DNA of 64,000 bases, taken from NCBI GenBank assembly GCA_965221785.1, contig CBDCSR010000002.1:248001-312000 (forward strand), written 5' to 3'. Under the pieces are notes generated by a model. The model had not been told where the DNA came from. It made no database searches and saw only the letters and a program-made list of their open reading frames with translations. Made by a program: the position numbers and the translations under genes. Of this stretch, positions 26,634 through 35,175 are shown piece by piece; the stretch's first letter is position 1; every line of letters begins with the position of its first letter. Source of the DNA: BD2-11 sp965221785 (GTDB lineage Bacteria > Gemmatimonadota > Gemmatimonadetes > Longimicrobiales > Gaopeijiaceae).

Positions 26634-28046
26634 TCAGAGCGTCGCCCCCAGCACCGCGAAGCAGACGGCCGCGGCCCCCCCGGCCAGCAGCGCGTAGGGC
26701 AGCTGAGTGCGCACGTGGTCGATGTGATCGGTCGCGGCCGCCATGGAGGAGATGATGGTGGTGTCGCTGATCGGCGAGGAGTGGTCGCCGAAGATGCCGC
26801 CGGAGAGCGCCGCCGCCACGAACGGGGCCAGCGGCATGCCCAGCGTCTCCGCCACCGGCACCGCGATGGGCAGCATGATGGCGAAGGTGCCCCAGCTCGA
26901 GCCGATCGAGAAGGCGATCCCGCCCGCGACCACGAACACCAGGGGAAGGAAGAGCATCGGGGGAAGCACGCCCTCGGTGACCTGCGCGACGTACTCGCCG
27001 GCCCCCAGGGTGCGCGCCACGGATCCCAGCGCGAGGGCCAGCAGCAGGATGAGCGCCAGCGGCATCAAGCCCCCGGCGCCCTTGAGGCCGGTGCGGGTGA
27101 GTTCGTCGAGGTTCGCGCCCCGCTGGCCGAGCAGCAGCAGCCAGGCGGCACCCAGGCCGGCCAGCACCGCCCACAGCACACTCGTCGACCCGGAACCCTC
27201 GAGCATCGAGCCGCCGCCGGTGACGTACAGGCCCAGCGGCATGGTCAGCACCATCACCGCGATCGGCACCAGCATGTTGCGCGCGCGCGGCGCGATGCGG
27301 CCCACCGGCGTGGGCGAGAGCACGGTCTCGTCCACCATCGGCTGGGCGTTGGGCCACAGCACCTGCCCCTCCGCTGCCCGCTTCTCGGCGCGTTTCATGG
27401 GGCCGAGGTCGATCTTCCACAGGATCGACGCCCCCGCGAGCAGGAAGGCGATGAGGGCGTAGAAGTTCACCGGAATCGCGGCGATGAACACGCCGAGCGC
27501 GTTCTCCACGCCCAGTTCGTTCAGGATCCCCAGGTTGAGGGCGCCCCAGGCGTTCAGCGGGATGAGAATGCAGATGGGCGCGGAGGTGGAGTCGACGATG
27601 TAGGCAAGGCGCTCGCGCGAGATGCGGAAGCGGTCGAAGAGGGGACGCGACACCGCCCCGGCCACGAGCACGGTGATGTTCGACTCGATGAAGATCACGA
27701 TGCCGATGATCCACGCCAGAAACTGGGCGCGGCGTCCGTCGGTGACCCATCGGTTGCCCTCGATCCAGCGCACAAACCCGCGCACGCCGCCGGCGGCTTC
27801 GAGCGTCGCGATCATCGCCCCGATCACCAGCGTGAACAGGATCACCTTCGCGTTCCCGGGATCGCCCAGCACCGCCACGGTCTGCTCGATCGCGGTGGCG
27901 AGGCCGACGAGCGGGTTCCAGCCCTCGAGAATGGTCCAGCCGATCCAGATGCCCGCAGCGAGCGATACGTAGACCTGTCGGCTCCAGATGGCCAGCACGA
28001 TCGCGAGGACGGTGGGAAGGAGCGAAATCCAGCTCGGTTCGTTCAT
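26634..28046 (-). CDS. nhaC: NhaC-family Na+/H+ antiporter
   Basis: 470 residues from the ATG at 28046; the open frame extends much further upstream but covers the glycosylase gene. The N-terminus (SWISLLPTVLAIVLAIWSRQ) and IGIVIFIESNITVLVAGAV, DSTSAPICILIPLNAWGAL and GGIFGDHSSPISDTTIISSM are the conserved ion-site segments of NhaC antiporters. About 12 membrane helices are visible. It should export sodium in exchange for protons at the inner membrane. It begins inside the stop codon of the glycosylase gene (ATGA overlap), an unusual partner. Confidence 0.88.
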   Translation of the reverse strand: MNEPSWISLLPTVLAIVLAIWSRQVYVSLAAGIWIGWTILEGWNPLVGLATAIEQTVAVLGDPGNAKVILFTLVIGAMIATLEAAGGVRGFVRWIEGNRWVTDGRRAQFLAWIIGIVIFIESNITVLVAGAVSRPLFDRFRISRERLAYIVDSTSAPICILIPLNAWGALNLGILNELGVENALGVFIAAIPVNFYALIAFLLAGASILWKIDLGPMKRAEKRAAEGQVLWPNAQPMVDETVLSPTPVGRIAPRARNMLVPIAVMVLTMPLGLYVTGGGSMLEGSGSTSVLWAVLAGLGAAWLLLLGQRGANLDELTRTGLKGAGGLMPLALILLLALALGSVARTLGAGEYVAQVTEGVLPPMLFLPLVFVVAGGIAFSIGSSWGTFAIMLPIAVPVAETLGMPLAPFVAAALSGGIFGDHSSPISDTTIISSMAAATDHIDHVRTQLPYALLAGGAAAVCFAVLGATL

Positions 28047-28657
28047 CGTGTTCCGCCCGTGCGCCTGGAAAGGTGAGGATTGTCCTGGAGGAAGAAACGC
28101 AGTTCGCGCTCGCGCGCCCGGGTCACCCCGATGCGCGGGGACCGCGCGACGCTCCCGGCCGGAACCGGCTTCCGCGGAATGAGACGGAGCGGCGCCCGGT
28201 CGAGCGTGTGCCCGTCGAGCGCCCCGGTGACGCCCAGCGCCTGGCAGAGGCGCGCCGGGCCCGAACACAGATCGTGGGTCCGGCCCCTCCGCGCCGCCAT
28301 GGCGGCTTCACCCGTCACCGGCTCGAGCGCCCGCACCAGCACTGCGGCCGGAAAGTCCTCCCGGCCGGTCACGACGTTCAGGCACCAGTGCATGCCGTAG
28401 ATGAGATAGACGTATGCGATGCCGGGGGGACCGAACATGGAGGCGTTGCGGCGGGTGCGGCCGATGCGCTCGGCGGCGTGGGATGCCGGGTCGTCCGGTC
28501 CCGTATAGGCCTCCACCTCCACGATGCGGCCCGACGTCCTCAGGCCGCCGATGGTCGACTCCACCTCCCAGCCGAGCAGGCCGGGCGCCACCGCGCGCGC
28601 GCCGCCCGACAGGAGGCCGGCAAGCGCCCCGCTCACGGCAGTACCGGACGACACCAC
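28043..28657 (-). CDS. mpg: DNA-3-methyladenine glycosylase (AAG/Mpg family)
   Basis: 204 residues. The conserved catalytic region VEVEAYTGPDDPASHAA contains the base-flipping and nucleophile-activating residues, and RTRRNASMFGPPGIAYVYLI followed by YGMHWCLNVV is the family signature with the DNA-intercalating tyrosine. It excises alkylated purines in the cytoplasm as the first step of base excision repair. Its stop overlaps the antiporter start by four bases, and the NYN-domain gene lies 21 bp upstream on the same strand. Confidence 0.93.
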   Translation of the reverse strand: MVSSGTAVSGALAGLLSGGARAVAPGLLGWEVESTIGGLRTSGRIVEVEAYTGPDDPASHAAERIGRTRRNASMFGPPGIAYVYLIYGMHWCLNVVTGREDFPAAVLVRALEPVTGEAAMAARRGRTHDLCSGPARLCQALGVTGALDGHTLDRAPLRLIPRKPVPAGSVARSPRIGVTRARERELRFFLQDNPHLSRRTGGTR

Positions 28658-28678
28658 CCGCTCGACCGGGCGCGCCGT

Positions 28679-30523
28679 TCAGGAAGACCCGCGCCGCCGT
28701 CCCAGACGGGTCCGCCGCGCCGTGGCGGTTGCCTGCCTGTCGGCCTTCGATTCCGCCCTGGACCGGCGGGCAAAGTCGTCCTGCCAGGCTTCGACGAGCT
28801 TGGCCGCCCGATTGCGCGGCAGAACCCCGTCCACCTTGTCCACGGAGTCGTGCAGCACATGGAACACCCGTTCGCCGAAAGCCGCTATGAGGCGTTCCGC
28901 GGTTTTCGCGCCCACGCCCCGGTAGCGGTTGGCCAGGTAACGCTGCACCGCGCTCGCATCGGTGGGCAGTCCGAGGCGGGCGGGATCGAACGCGGGCTTC
29001 GCGTCCGCACGCCCGTCCTCGCCGGCGCTCTCATCCCTGTCGCGCTCGCGCGCCCGCTGGCTCTGGCGCCACATGCGCTGACGGGGCGAACGCGGTGTGC
29101 GGCGCCCTCCCTTCTTCGCCGCTGGAGACGCCGCCGCCGCCGTCGACTCTGCAGACGCGGCGTCATCGACCGCCGCGGACGCGGAGTCTTCTTCCGTCAC
29201 CTCGGGGGCCACGCCCGGCGTACCGGCCGCAGCTGTCGGCGACGCGCCGGAAGCCGCTCCATCCGCCCCGGAAGGCGTCCCACTCTCCTCCCGGGATCCC
29301 TTGGAGGCAGCGTCGTCCCTGTGCGCCCGGTCCGACCGCGGAAGCCGCACGACGAAGTTGCCCGCTTCGTTCCGTCGGATGCGCACGACGTCGTGCTCGT
29401 GGGCCTGCGTGAGGAATTTGCTGAACTTGCTGAACCCGAGCCCCGTCTCATCGAAGTTCCGGTCGAGATCCAGCATGCGGCGCTTCACATCGGAGTCCCG
29501 CGTCCAGTTGTTGTCGGGGCTGATTTCCGGCAGCGCCCGGCGCAGGAGCGCATACGCGTCCGCAAGCGGGTCCGCACTCGTTGTCCCGTCTCCGGAGACG
29601 CCCTCTCGACTAGCCTCCTTCTTCGGGGTCTCCGCTTCGCCGGGCGCGGCAGCCGCCCGCCTGCGTTCCGGACCACCGGGCGCGGCCGGCCGGCTGCGCG
29701 CGCCGGAATGTTGCGGGGCGCGGCCGGCCGAAGCGTCTCGCGGACGCCCCCCCGCAGGAAAGATCTCATGCTGGCCGTTCTCGAGCTTGCGCAGGCCCAC
29801 GATCCCGCGGGAGGCCGCCTCCGCGAGAAACTTGCTGAACTTGCTGAACCCGTACTTCGATTCCTCGAAACCCGGGTTCATCTCCAGCATTACCTGTTTG
29901 AGGCGGTCCGAGCGCATGACGTCGCCGCGCTCGATCATCTTCTTCGACGCCTCGCTGACGAGATTCCAGGGGTCCACCGACTTGCCCTTGTCTCCCACGG
30001 ACGCCTTCTGAAGTCCGGCGATGGACGAGTACGAGTAGTATTCGTCGCAGTTCTGGACCAGAATGTCGGAGCTTGATTCCTGGATCCCGACCCCGATCAC
30101 ATACTTCCCGTACTCCTTGAGTTTCAGGACCAGACTGGAAAAGTCGCTGTCGCCCGTGAGGAGAATGTAGGTCCCGATTTCCGGACGAATGAAGACCAGC
30201 TCCATGCCGTCGATGGCCATGCGGATATCGGTGGCGTTCTTCTTCGAACTGCCGTAGGCGGGAGCGAAGATCAGGTCGACCGACGCCTCCGAGAGCGGCA
30301 CGATGTACTGGGGATACCGTCGCCAATCGGCGTACGCCCGCTGGACGGTGACCTTGCCCTTGATGATGTCGGAGTTGAGGAGCGTCTTGATCTCTTTGGA
30401 AAGATCGCTCCGGATGCCCATCGTCACGTTGTCGAAGTCGATGAGCAGCGCCGCGTTGGGCGCCGAAGACAGGATCGGGCCCGCCCCTTCGACATGCGGG
30501 GCGCGCGTGAAGTGATTGATCAT
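28679..30523 (-). CDS. NYN-domain protein with two OST-HTH (LOTUS) domains and a HhH tail
   Basis: 614 residues. Residues about 20-170 are a NYN/LabA-type PIN-like fold with the acidic residues of metal-dependent RNases: D29 and D31 (LLIDFDNV), D99 (TDIRMAID) and D125/D127 (LLTGDSDFSSL). Two OST-HTH/LOTUS domains follow (about 186-255 and 320-395), both containing GFSKFSKFL. A low-complexity linker rich in Ala, Ser and Glu leads to a helix-hairpin-helix region (about 520-580, RYRGVGAKTAERLIAAFG), similar to the N-terminus of RecD2-type helicases, and a basic tail. NYN plus OST-HTH proteins are thought to bind and cut or regulate RNA; the HhH adds likely duplex binding. It is cytoplasmic and its target is unknown. 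Confidence 0.85.
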   Translation of the reverse strand: MINHFTRAPHVEGAGPILSSAPNAALLIDFDNVTMGIRSDLSKEIKTLLNSDIIKGKVTVQRAYADWRRYPQYIVPLSEASVDLIFAPAYGSSKKNATDIRMAIDGMELVFIRPEIGTYILLTGDSDFSSLVLKLKEYGKYVIGVGIQESSSDILVQNCDEYYSYSSIAGLQKASVGDKGKSVDPWNLVSEASKKMIERGDVMRSDRLKQVMLEMNPGFEESKYGFSKFSKFLAEAASRGIVGLRKLENGQHEIFPAGGRPRDASAGRAPQHSGARSRPAAPGGPERRRAAAAPGEAETPKKEASREGVSGDGTTSADPLADAYALLRRALPEISPDNNWTRDSDVKRRMLDLDRNFDETGLGFSKFSKFLTQAHEHDVVRIRRNEAGNFVVRLPRSDRAHRDDAASKGSREESGTPSGADGAASGASPTAAAGTPGVAPEVTEEDSASAAVDDAASAESTAAAASPAAKKGGRRTPRSPRQRMWRQSQRARERDRDESAGEDGRADAKPAFDPARLGLPTDASAVQRYLANRYRGVGAKTAERLIAAFGERVFHVLHDSVDKVDGVLPRNRAAKLVEAWQDDFARRSRAESKADRQATATARRTRLGRRRGSS

Positions 30524-30637
30524 GTGATGTTCTCTCGCAACCGAAGTTCCGGCCGCCGAGCCTCCCTCTCCGGTCCACCCTCTCTCCGGCGGCGCACGCC
30601 GCGATCGGTCGTGGAGCAGAGCTGGGAAGCCAGGGAC

Positions 30638-32257
30638 CTAGCCGTGCCGGCGCAGGACCTCGGCCCGCAACAGGCGAGCCAGTTCTCCGCGTCCGACCTT
30701 CCCGGCTGCCGTCGCCGGGAACTCGTCCAAAAAGTGGATCCGATCGGGCACCTTGTAGGTGGCCAGCGAGGGGCGGCACCACGCTCTCAACTCCTCCGCC
30801 GAGACCATGGCCCCTTCGATCATGTGCACGCAGGCGCATACGGCCTCACCCAGGAGCTCGTCAGGCAGGCCTGTCACCACTACATCCCGCACCGCCGGGT
30901 GGGTCGCGATTCTGTTCTCGACTTCCCGGGGATACACATCGAACCCAGCCTTAATGATAACATCGCCCTGGCGGCCTACCAAATGCAGGTAGCCGTCTTC
31001 GTCCACGATGCCCATGTCGCCCGTGCGCAGGAACCGGTCGGCGTCGAAGTGCCGCCGGGTGTTGTCGGGCTGCCGGTAGTATCCGCGCATCACGCCCGGG
31101 CCGCGAACCCGGATTTCCCCGAGGCTCTCGACGGGGAGCACGGACCCGTCGCCGTCGCACACGCGCACCGAGACATCGGCCAGCGGCCGTCCCACGGTGA
31201 AGCGCTGTTTCTCGGAGGGATCTTCGGCGCGCGTCATGGAGAGGACGGACCCGGCCTCGGTGAGTGAATAGGCCACCTGCAGGTTCGGGCAAAGCTCCTT
31301 GCGCACATGGCGCAGGGCCGGATCGCCGATGGGGCCCCCGGTGACGATGCCCGTGCGCAGGCTGGCGAGGTCGCGCGGCTCCCTGCGCTGGGCGTGCAGC
31401 TCCGTCAGGAAGTGCGTGGGCACGCCATAGTGCACGGTGGCGCCGTGCCGTTCGATCAGATCCAGCGCCTCTTCGCCGTCGAAGCTCTCCTGCAGCACGA
31501 TCGAAGCGCCCGTGCTCGCGGTGCCGAGGATGGCGGGACCGAGCGCAAAGGCGTGGAAGATGTCGCTGGCTCCGATGATGCGGTCCGTGGAGGTCAACCT
31601 CAGCTCCGCCACGGTCCGGCGGGCGGGAGCCACCAGGTTGCCGTGGGTCAGCTCCACGCCCTTCGGCTTTCCCGTGGTGCCGGCGGTGTAGAGAAGCGCG
31701 AAGAGGTCGTCCGAGGCGACGTCCGGGCGAGGACATTTCTTGCCCCGTCCCGCCAGGACGAGGTCTTCAAACTGGTAGATCTGGTCGTCGTACCAGAGGT
31801 CCTCTTCACCAACGGTGATCACGTAGCCCAGTTCCGGCAGCTCCTCCAGTACGTCCTCGGCGAACTGCAGGTAGTCGATCCCCTCGAACATCTCGGGCGT
31901 CACCGCGGCCGCGGCCTGCGAGTGGCGGAGGCGGTAGCGCAGCTCCATCGGCGGGAGGCGGGGATTCATGGGCACCACGACGATCCCCAGCCTGGCCGCC
32001 GCGAAAACCGCCACGATGAACTCGGGGCAGCCGGGCAGCAGGACCGCGAGACGCTCGCCCCGCTCGATGCCCAGATGGTGCAGGGATGCCGCCAGGTCGC
32101 GGGCGTGGCTCTCCACCTGTCCGTAGGTCATCATGCCGCCCCCGGAAAGCAGAAACGGCCGACCGGGATCGGCGGCGGCGGCCGCTGCCAGCACCGTGGC
32201 GACGGTGGAGGGCGACGGACCTTCCGGAGAACCGGTGTGGTCGGCGGCGCGGGTCAT
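30638..32257 (-). CDS. AMP-dependent acyl-CoA synthetase/ligase
   Basis: 539 residues. The phosphate-binding loop LLYTAGTTGKPKGVELTHGN, the hinge motif GYLHLVGRQGDVIIKAGFDV and the C-terminal TAAGKVGRGELARLL with the catalytic lysine are all present, so the enzyme is complete. Overall it resembles medium- or long-chain fatty-acid CoA ligases and OSB-CoA-like ligases; the acyl substrate is not evident. It lies 23 bp downstream of aroB on the same strand and is the last gene of a four-gene operon. Confidence 0.92.
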   Translation of the reverse strand: MTRAADHTGSPEGPSPSTVATVLAAAAAADPGRPFLLSGGGMMTYGQVESHARDLAASLHHLGIERGERLAVLLPGCPEFIVAVFAAARLGIVVVPMNPRLPPMELRYRLRHSQAAAAVTPEMFEGIDYLQFAEDVLEELPELGYVITVGEEDLWYDDQIYQFEDLVLAGRGKKCPRPDVASDDLFALLYTAGTTGKPKGVELTHGNLVAPARRTVAELRLTSTDRIIGASDIFHAFALGPAILGTASTGASIVLQESFDGEEALDLIERHGATVHYGVPTHFLTELHAQRREPRDLASLRTGIVTGGPIGDPALRHVRKELCPNLQVAYSLTEAGSVLSMTRAEDPSEKQRFTVGRPLADVSVRVCDGDGSVLPVESLGEIRVRGPGVMRGYYRQPDNTRRHFDADRFLRTGDMGIVDEDGYLHLVGRQGDVIIKAGFDVYPREVENRIATHPAVRDVVVTGLPDELLGEAVCACVHMIEGAMVSAEELRAWCRPSLATYKVPDRIHFLDEFPATAAGKVGRGELARLLRAEVLRRHG

Positions 32258-32280
32258 TCAGCGGATCCCTGTTGGGAGAA

Positions 32281-33399
32281 TCATCCTGCCCCGCCAAGTA
32301 CTGCAAGCACGACTTCGTCGGGCACGGCGCTGGTCCATCCGCCTGTCCCGTCCACTCGTCCAATGCGGTCCAGGAGGACGTAGGCGACGGACCCGGCGCG
32401 CATCTTCTTGTCGGAACGAGTGCGCGCCAGCACGGCGGCGGCGGCGGTGCCCGGAGGAAGGGCGGTGGGAAGGCCGCAGGCGTCGAGCGCCTCGCGCAGC
32501 CGATCGGCGGTACCCAACGCCGTACGCCCCATGCGCTCGCCCGCGCTCGCCTCCAGAATCATGCCGAGCGAGATGGCGGAACCGTGCGGGAGGGTGTAGC
32601 CCGATTCCGCCTCGAGCGCGTGCCCCAGGGTATGCCCGAAGTTGAGCAGCTGCCTGAGCCCCCCTTCCCGTTCGTCGGCGCTGACGACGCGGGCCTTGAG
32701 TTCCACCGACCGACGCACCACCGCCTCCATGGCGGCGCCGTCTCCCGCCAGCACCCCCGCGGCGGAGCGCGCGACCTCCTCGAAGTAGCCCTCGTCCAGG
32801 ATCGCCCCGTGCTTGACCGCCTCGGCGAGCCCCTGGGCGCGCTCCGCCGCTGGCAGCGTCCCCAGGTAGTCGGGATCGGCGACCACCACCCGAGGCGGGT
32901 GAAAGGCCCCGATCAGGTTCTTGCCGGCCCGGGTGTCAACCCCCGTCTTGCCCCCCACCGAGGCATCCACCATGGCGACCAGGCTGGTCGGCACCTGCAC
33001 CACCGGGATGCCCCGCAGCAGGGTCGCGGCCACGAAGCCGGCGAGGTCGCCGGTCACCCCGCCCCCGAGCGCCACCACGCAGCCGTCGCGTCCGAATCCG
33101 GCAGCCAGCAGCTCGTCGGAGAGGCGCGACCAGCTCCGGCGGATCTTGTTCTCCTCCCCCGCGGGAAAGGTGAACATTTCCGCCCGCGCCCCGCCGGTCG
33201 CCAATACGCCCAGCAGGGCCTCGCCGTGCAGGCGGGCGACGTTGGAGTCGGCGATCACGGCGTAGCGGTGGGCGGGCGCGTACTCGGCGAGCAGTTCGGA
33301 CATCGCACGGCGCAAGCCGCGGGACACGAGCACGGGATACCCCCGGCCCTCCGTCGTGCTCACCGGCACGGCATGCGCCGCGGACGCGAGCGAACTCAT
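32281..33399 (-). CDS. aroB: 3-dehydroquinate synthase
   Basis: 372 residues. VALGGGVTGDLAGFVAATLLRG, VPTSLVAMVDASVGGKTGVD and NFGHTLGHALEAESGY, with the zinc-binding histidines, mark an intact enzyme that forms dehydroquinate from DAHP in the shikimate pathway. Its ATG overlaps the stop of the metallopeptidase-like gene by four bases. No other shikimate gene is in the window. Confidence 0.96.
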   Translation of the reverse strand: MSSLASAAHAVPVSTTEGRGYPVLVSRGLRRAMSELLAEYAPAHRYAVIADSNVARLHGEALLGVLATGGARAEMFTFPAGEENKIRRSWSRLSDELLAAGFGRDGCVVALGGGVTGDLAGFVAATLLRGIPVVQVPTSLVAMVDASVGGKTGVDTRAGKNLIGAFHPPRVVVADPDYLGTLPAAERAQGLAEAVKHGAILDEGYFEEVARSAAGVLAGDGAAMEAVVRRSVELKARVVSADEREGGLRQLLNFGHTLGHALEAESGYTLPHGSAISLGMILEASAGERMGRTALGTADRLREALDACGLPTALPPGTAAAAVLARTRSDKKMRAGSVAYVLLDRIGRVDGTGGWTSAVPDEVVLAVLGGAG

Positions 33400-34649
33400 G
33401 CGCCGCCCACGATCCTCGCCAACGGCGGGGCCGGTACCGCACCGACCGTCAACACCGCGGCGTACCGGCCATCCAGCATGTCGGGCTCGAGGGTCGCGTC
33501 GGTCAGTGCCGCCGCCACCGGCCGGCCGCGGGTCACGAACGCGTCACGCGCCGTCTGGTCCTCCCAGACCGACCACCAGACCAGCCCCCGGCCGCCGTCG
33601 TCGCCTTCCACGAGGGCGAACTGGTCGCCCTCCCAGCCGCGTATCGGCCGCCCATCCCCCGCGACCTCCTCGAACAGGATTCCGATCTCCGCCACCCCGA
33701 GCGAGTTCGTGTAGGTCACGGAAGCACCGCCCCCTGAGATGTCGATGTCAACCGGCGCATCCGGTTCGGGACCGAACGCGCGTTCCGGTTCAAGCACCTG
33801 CTCGGTGGAGTGGGGAAGCAGTTCCCCGAAGGGAGGCGGCCGGCCGGGGCGCCGCTGCCACAGCGCGCGGACATATTCGGTGCCCTGCAGGTAGGGAAAG
33901 ATGAGCGACTCGCGCACGATTCCGGGAGCGGTGCTCAGGACCGGTGACGAACTCGCGGCTGCCGCCAGCGACGGCCCCATCAGGTCGATGAAGTCGGGAA
34001 TCGCCACCAGGTCCACTTCCGCCCCCTGCTGCTTCTCGAGCGCGTACTCGAGCATCACGAGGGTGGCGTGACCCTCGGCCGCCGCCCGGGCCGCGATCTG
34101 ACGGTCGTTGCCGCGCGTGCGCCCGGTCAGCGCGTCGAGGTCGACGGACTGGTCCTGGGCGGCGTGGACGAGCTCGTGGACCAGCACGCTTTCGACCGTC
34201 TCCTCGTCCTGGCCGGATCTCACGTAGAGCGCCACCGAGTCGGGATCGTAGAACCCGGCGACCTGCTCAGTATACAGCGCCAGGAAGAGCGCCTCCAGAT
34301 CGAGTGTTTCGGGCACGAGCCCCAGAAGTGCGTACGTGTCGCGGATGCGCTCCACCTCGCCCTCCTGAAACTCCTCATCGAGCTTGAAGGTCAGATACCG
34401 GACCAGTTCCTCCTCGCTGCGCCACTCGACCCGCACCGGCCTGGTAAAGCTGAACCCCGAACGCTCGCTGATGTCCTCAAGCAGCGCGTTGGCCGTCTCC
34501 TGCAGGGCGGCATCCGATGAAACGACCTGCCCGCTGGTGGGCGACTCCTGGCTGCACGCTACGCCGGGCAGCAGGACGACCAGCAGGAGCGCCCCGAACC
34601 GGGCAGGCGACGCGGCAACGTCGAGCAGTCCGTGGATGCCCGGCCTCAT
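33396..34649 (-). CDS. Gluzincin-like metallopeptidase lipoprotein
   Basis: 417 residues from the ATG at 34649, which overlaps the stop of the cupin gene by four bases (ATGA). The N-terminus LLLVVLLPGVACSQ is a lipoprotein signal with the lipid cysteine at 32. The zinc motif HELVH is at 158-162, and E192 in AAAEGHATLVML lies 30 residues later, as expected for the third ligand of a gluzincin. The pattern VHELxHAxQDQ followed by AxxEGxATLxML occurs in many unnamed bacterial proteins. It is likely a lipid-anchored peptidase in the cell envelope with unknown substrate. Its stop overlaps the aroB start. Confidence 0.75.
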   Translation of the reverse strand: MRPGIHGLLDVAASPARFGALLLVVLLPGVACSQESPTSGQVVSSDAALQETANALLEDISERSGFSFTRPVRVEWRSEEELVRYLTFKLDEEFQEGEVERIRDTYALLGLVPETLDLEALFLALYTEQVAGFYDPDSVALYVRSGQDEETVESVLVHELVHAAQDQSVDLDALTGRTRGNDRQIAARAAAEGHATLVMLEYALEKQQGAEVDLVAIPDFIDLMGPSLAAAASSSPVLSTAPGIVRESLIFPYLQGTEYVRALWQRRPGRPPPFGELLPHSTEQVLEPERAFGPEPDAPVDIDISGGGASVTYTNSLGVAEIGILFEEVAGDGRPIRGWEGDQFALVEGDDGGRGLVWWSVWEDQTARDAFVTRGRPVAAALTDATLEPDMLDGRYAAVLTVGAVPAPPLARIVGGA

Positions 34650-35020
34650 CCCTTTCGCCCGGCACTCCCTGCGCGCCCGTAACGATCCTCGAGCCGGACC
34701 ACGTCGTCCAGTTCGGGCGTCGACGCCTCCAGGATGTCCACGTCCGTCACCGCCTCCATGCGGTGCACGGTTCCGGGAACGATGCGCACCACATCCCCCT
34801 CCCTCATCAGCCGCTCCTCCAGTGCATCCTCCGCGGGGCCCAGCCACAGCCGCATCGACCCGGCGAGCAGGTACAGCGTCTCGTCCTTCTCGCGGTGGTA
34901 CTGCAGTGAAAGCGCTTCGCCCGCGTTCACGTGAAGGATCTTCCCTGCGTAGCGTCCGGTGTGGGCCCAGATGAGCTCGTAGCCCCAGGGCTTTTCGACC
35001 CGGACGGAAAGTGTCTTCAT
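34646..35020 (-). CDS. Cupin protein resembling the C-terminal domain of type II phosphomannose isomerase
   Basis: 124 residues. A single cupin domain starts with KPWGYELIWAHTGRYAGK, the opening typical of the phosphomannose isomerase part of ManC-type enzymes. Metal ligands fit H42 and E47 (QYHREKDE) and H86 (PGTVHRMEA). The C-terminal tail ELDDVVRLEDRYGR is also typical of that family. It could isomerise or bind a sugar phosphate or nucleotide sugar; activity is not certain. It is the first gene of the operon with the metallopeptidase-like protein, aroB and the CoA ligase, with a 155-bp gap to the next upstream gene. Confidence 0.85.
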   Translation of the reverse strand: MKTLSVRVEKPWGYELIWAHTGRYAGKILHVNAGEALSLQYHREKDETLYLLAGSMRLWLGPAEDALEERLMREGDVVRIVPGTVHRMEAVTDVDILEASTPELDDVVRLEDRYGRAGSAGRKG

Positions 35021-35108
35021 CTCCAGGACTCCGCCAGTTGCCGCATCGCAGGGAATCTATCACCCGGGGCAAGTGCGGGGGCACCGGCTCCCGTCCCGGG
35101 AACCCTAT

Positions 35109-35157
35109 GCAACAAACGCGCCCGCCACCCCTGCAGGCGGCGGGCGCGGACTGTTGC
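35109..35157 (-). terminator. Strong hairpin terminator of the surface operon
   Basis: Perfect 10-bp arms CGCGCCCGCC (35117-35126) and GGCGGGCGCG (35139-35148) enclose 12 bases, and the stem is extended by GCAACA (35109-35114) against TGTTGC (35152-35157). On the minus strand the inner stem is followed by TTT. It lies 19 bp past the stop of the lipoprotein gene (35176), so it should end the 11-kb operon; it also separates this from the cupin operon. Confidence 0.7.
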
Positions 35158-35175
35158 GGCATGCCGGCATCGGCG

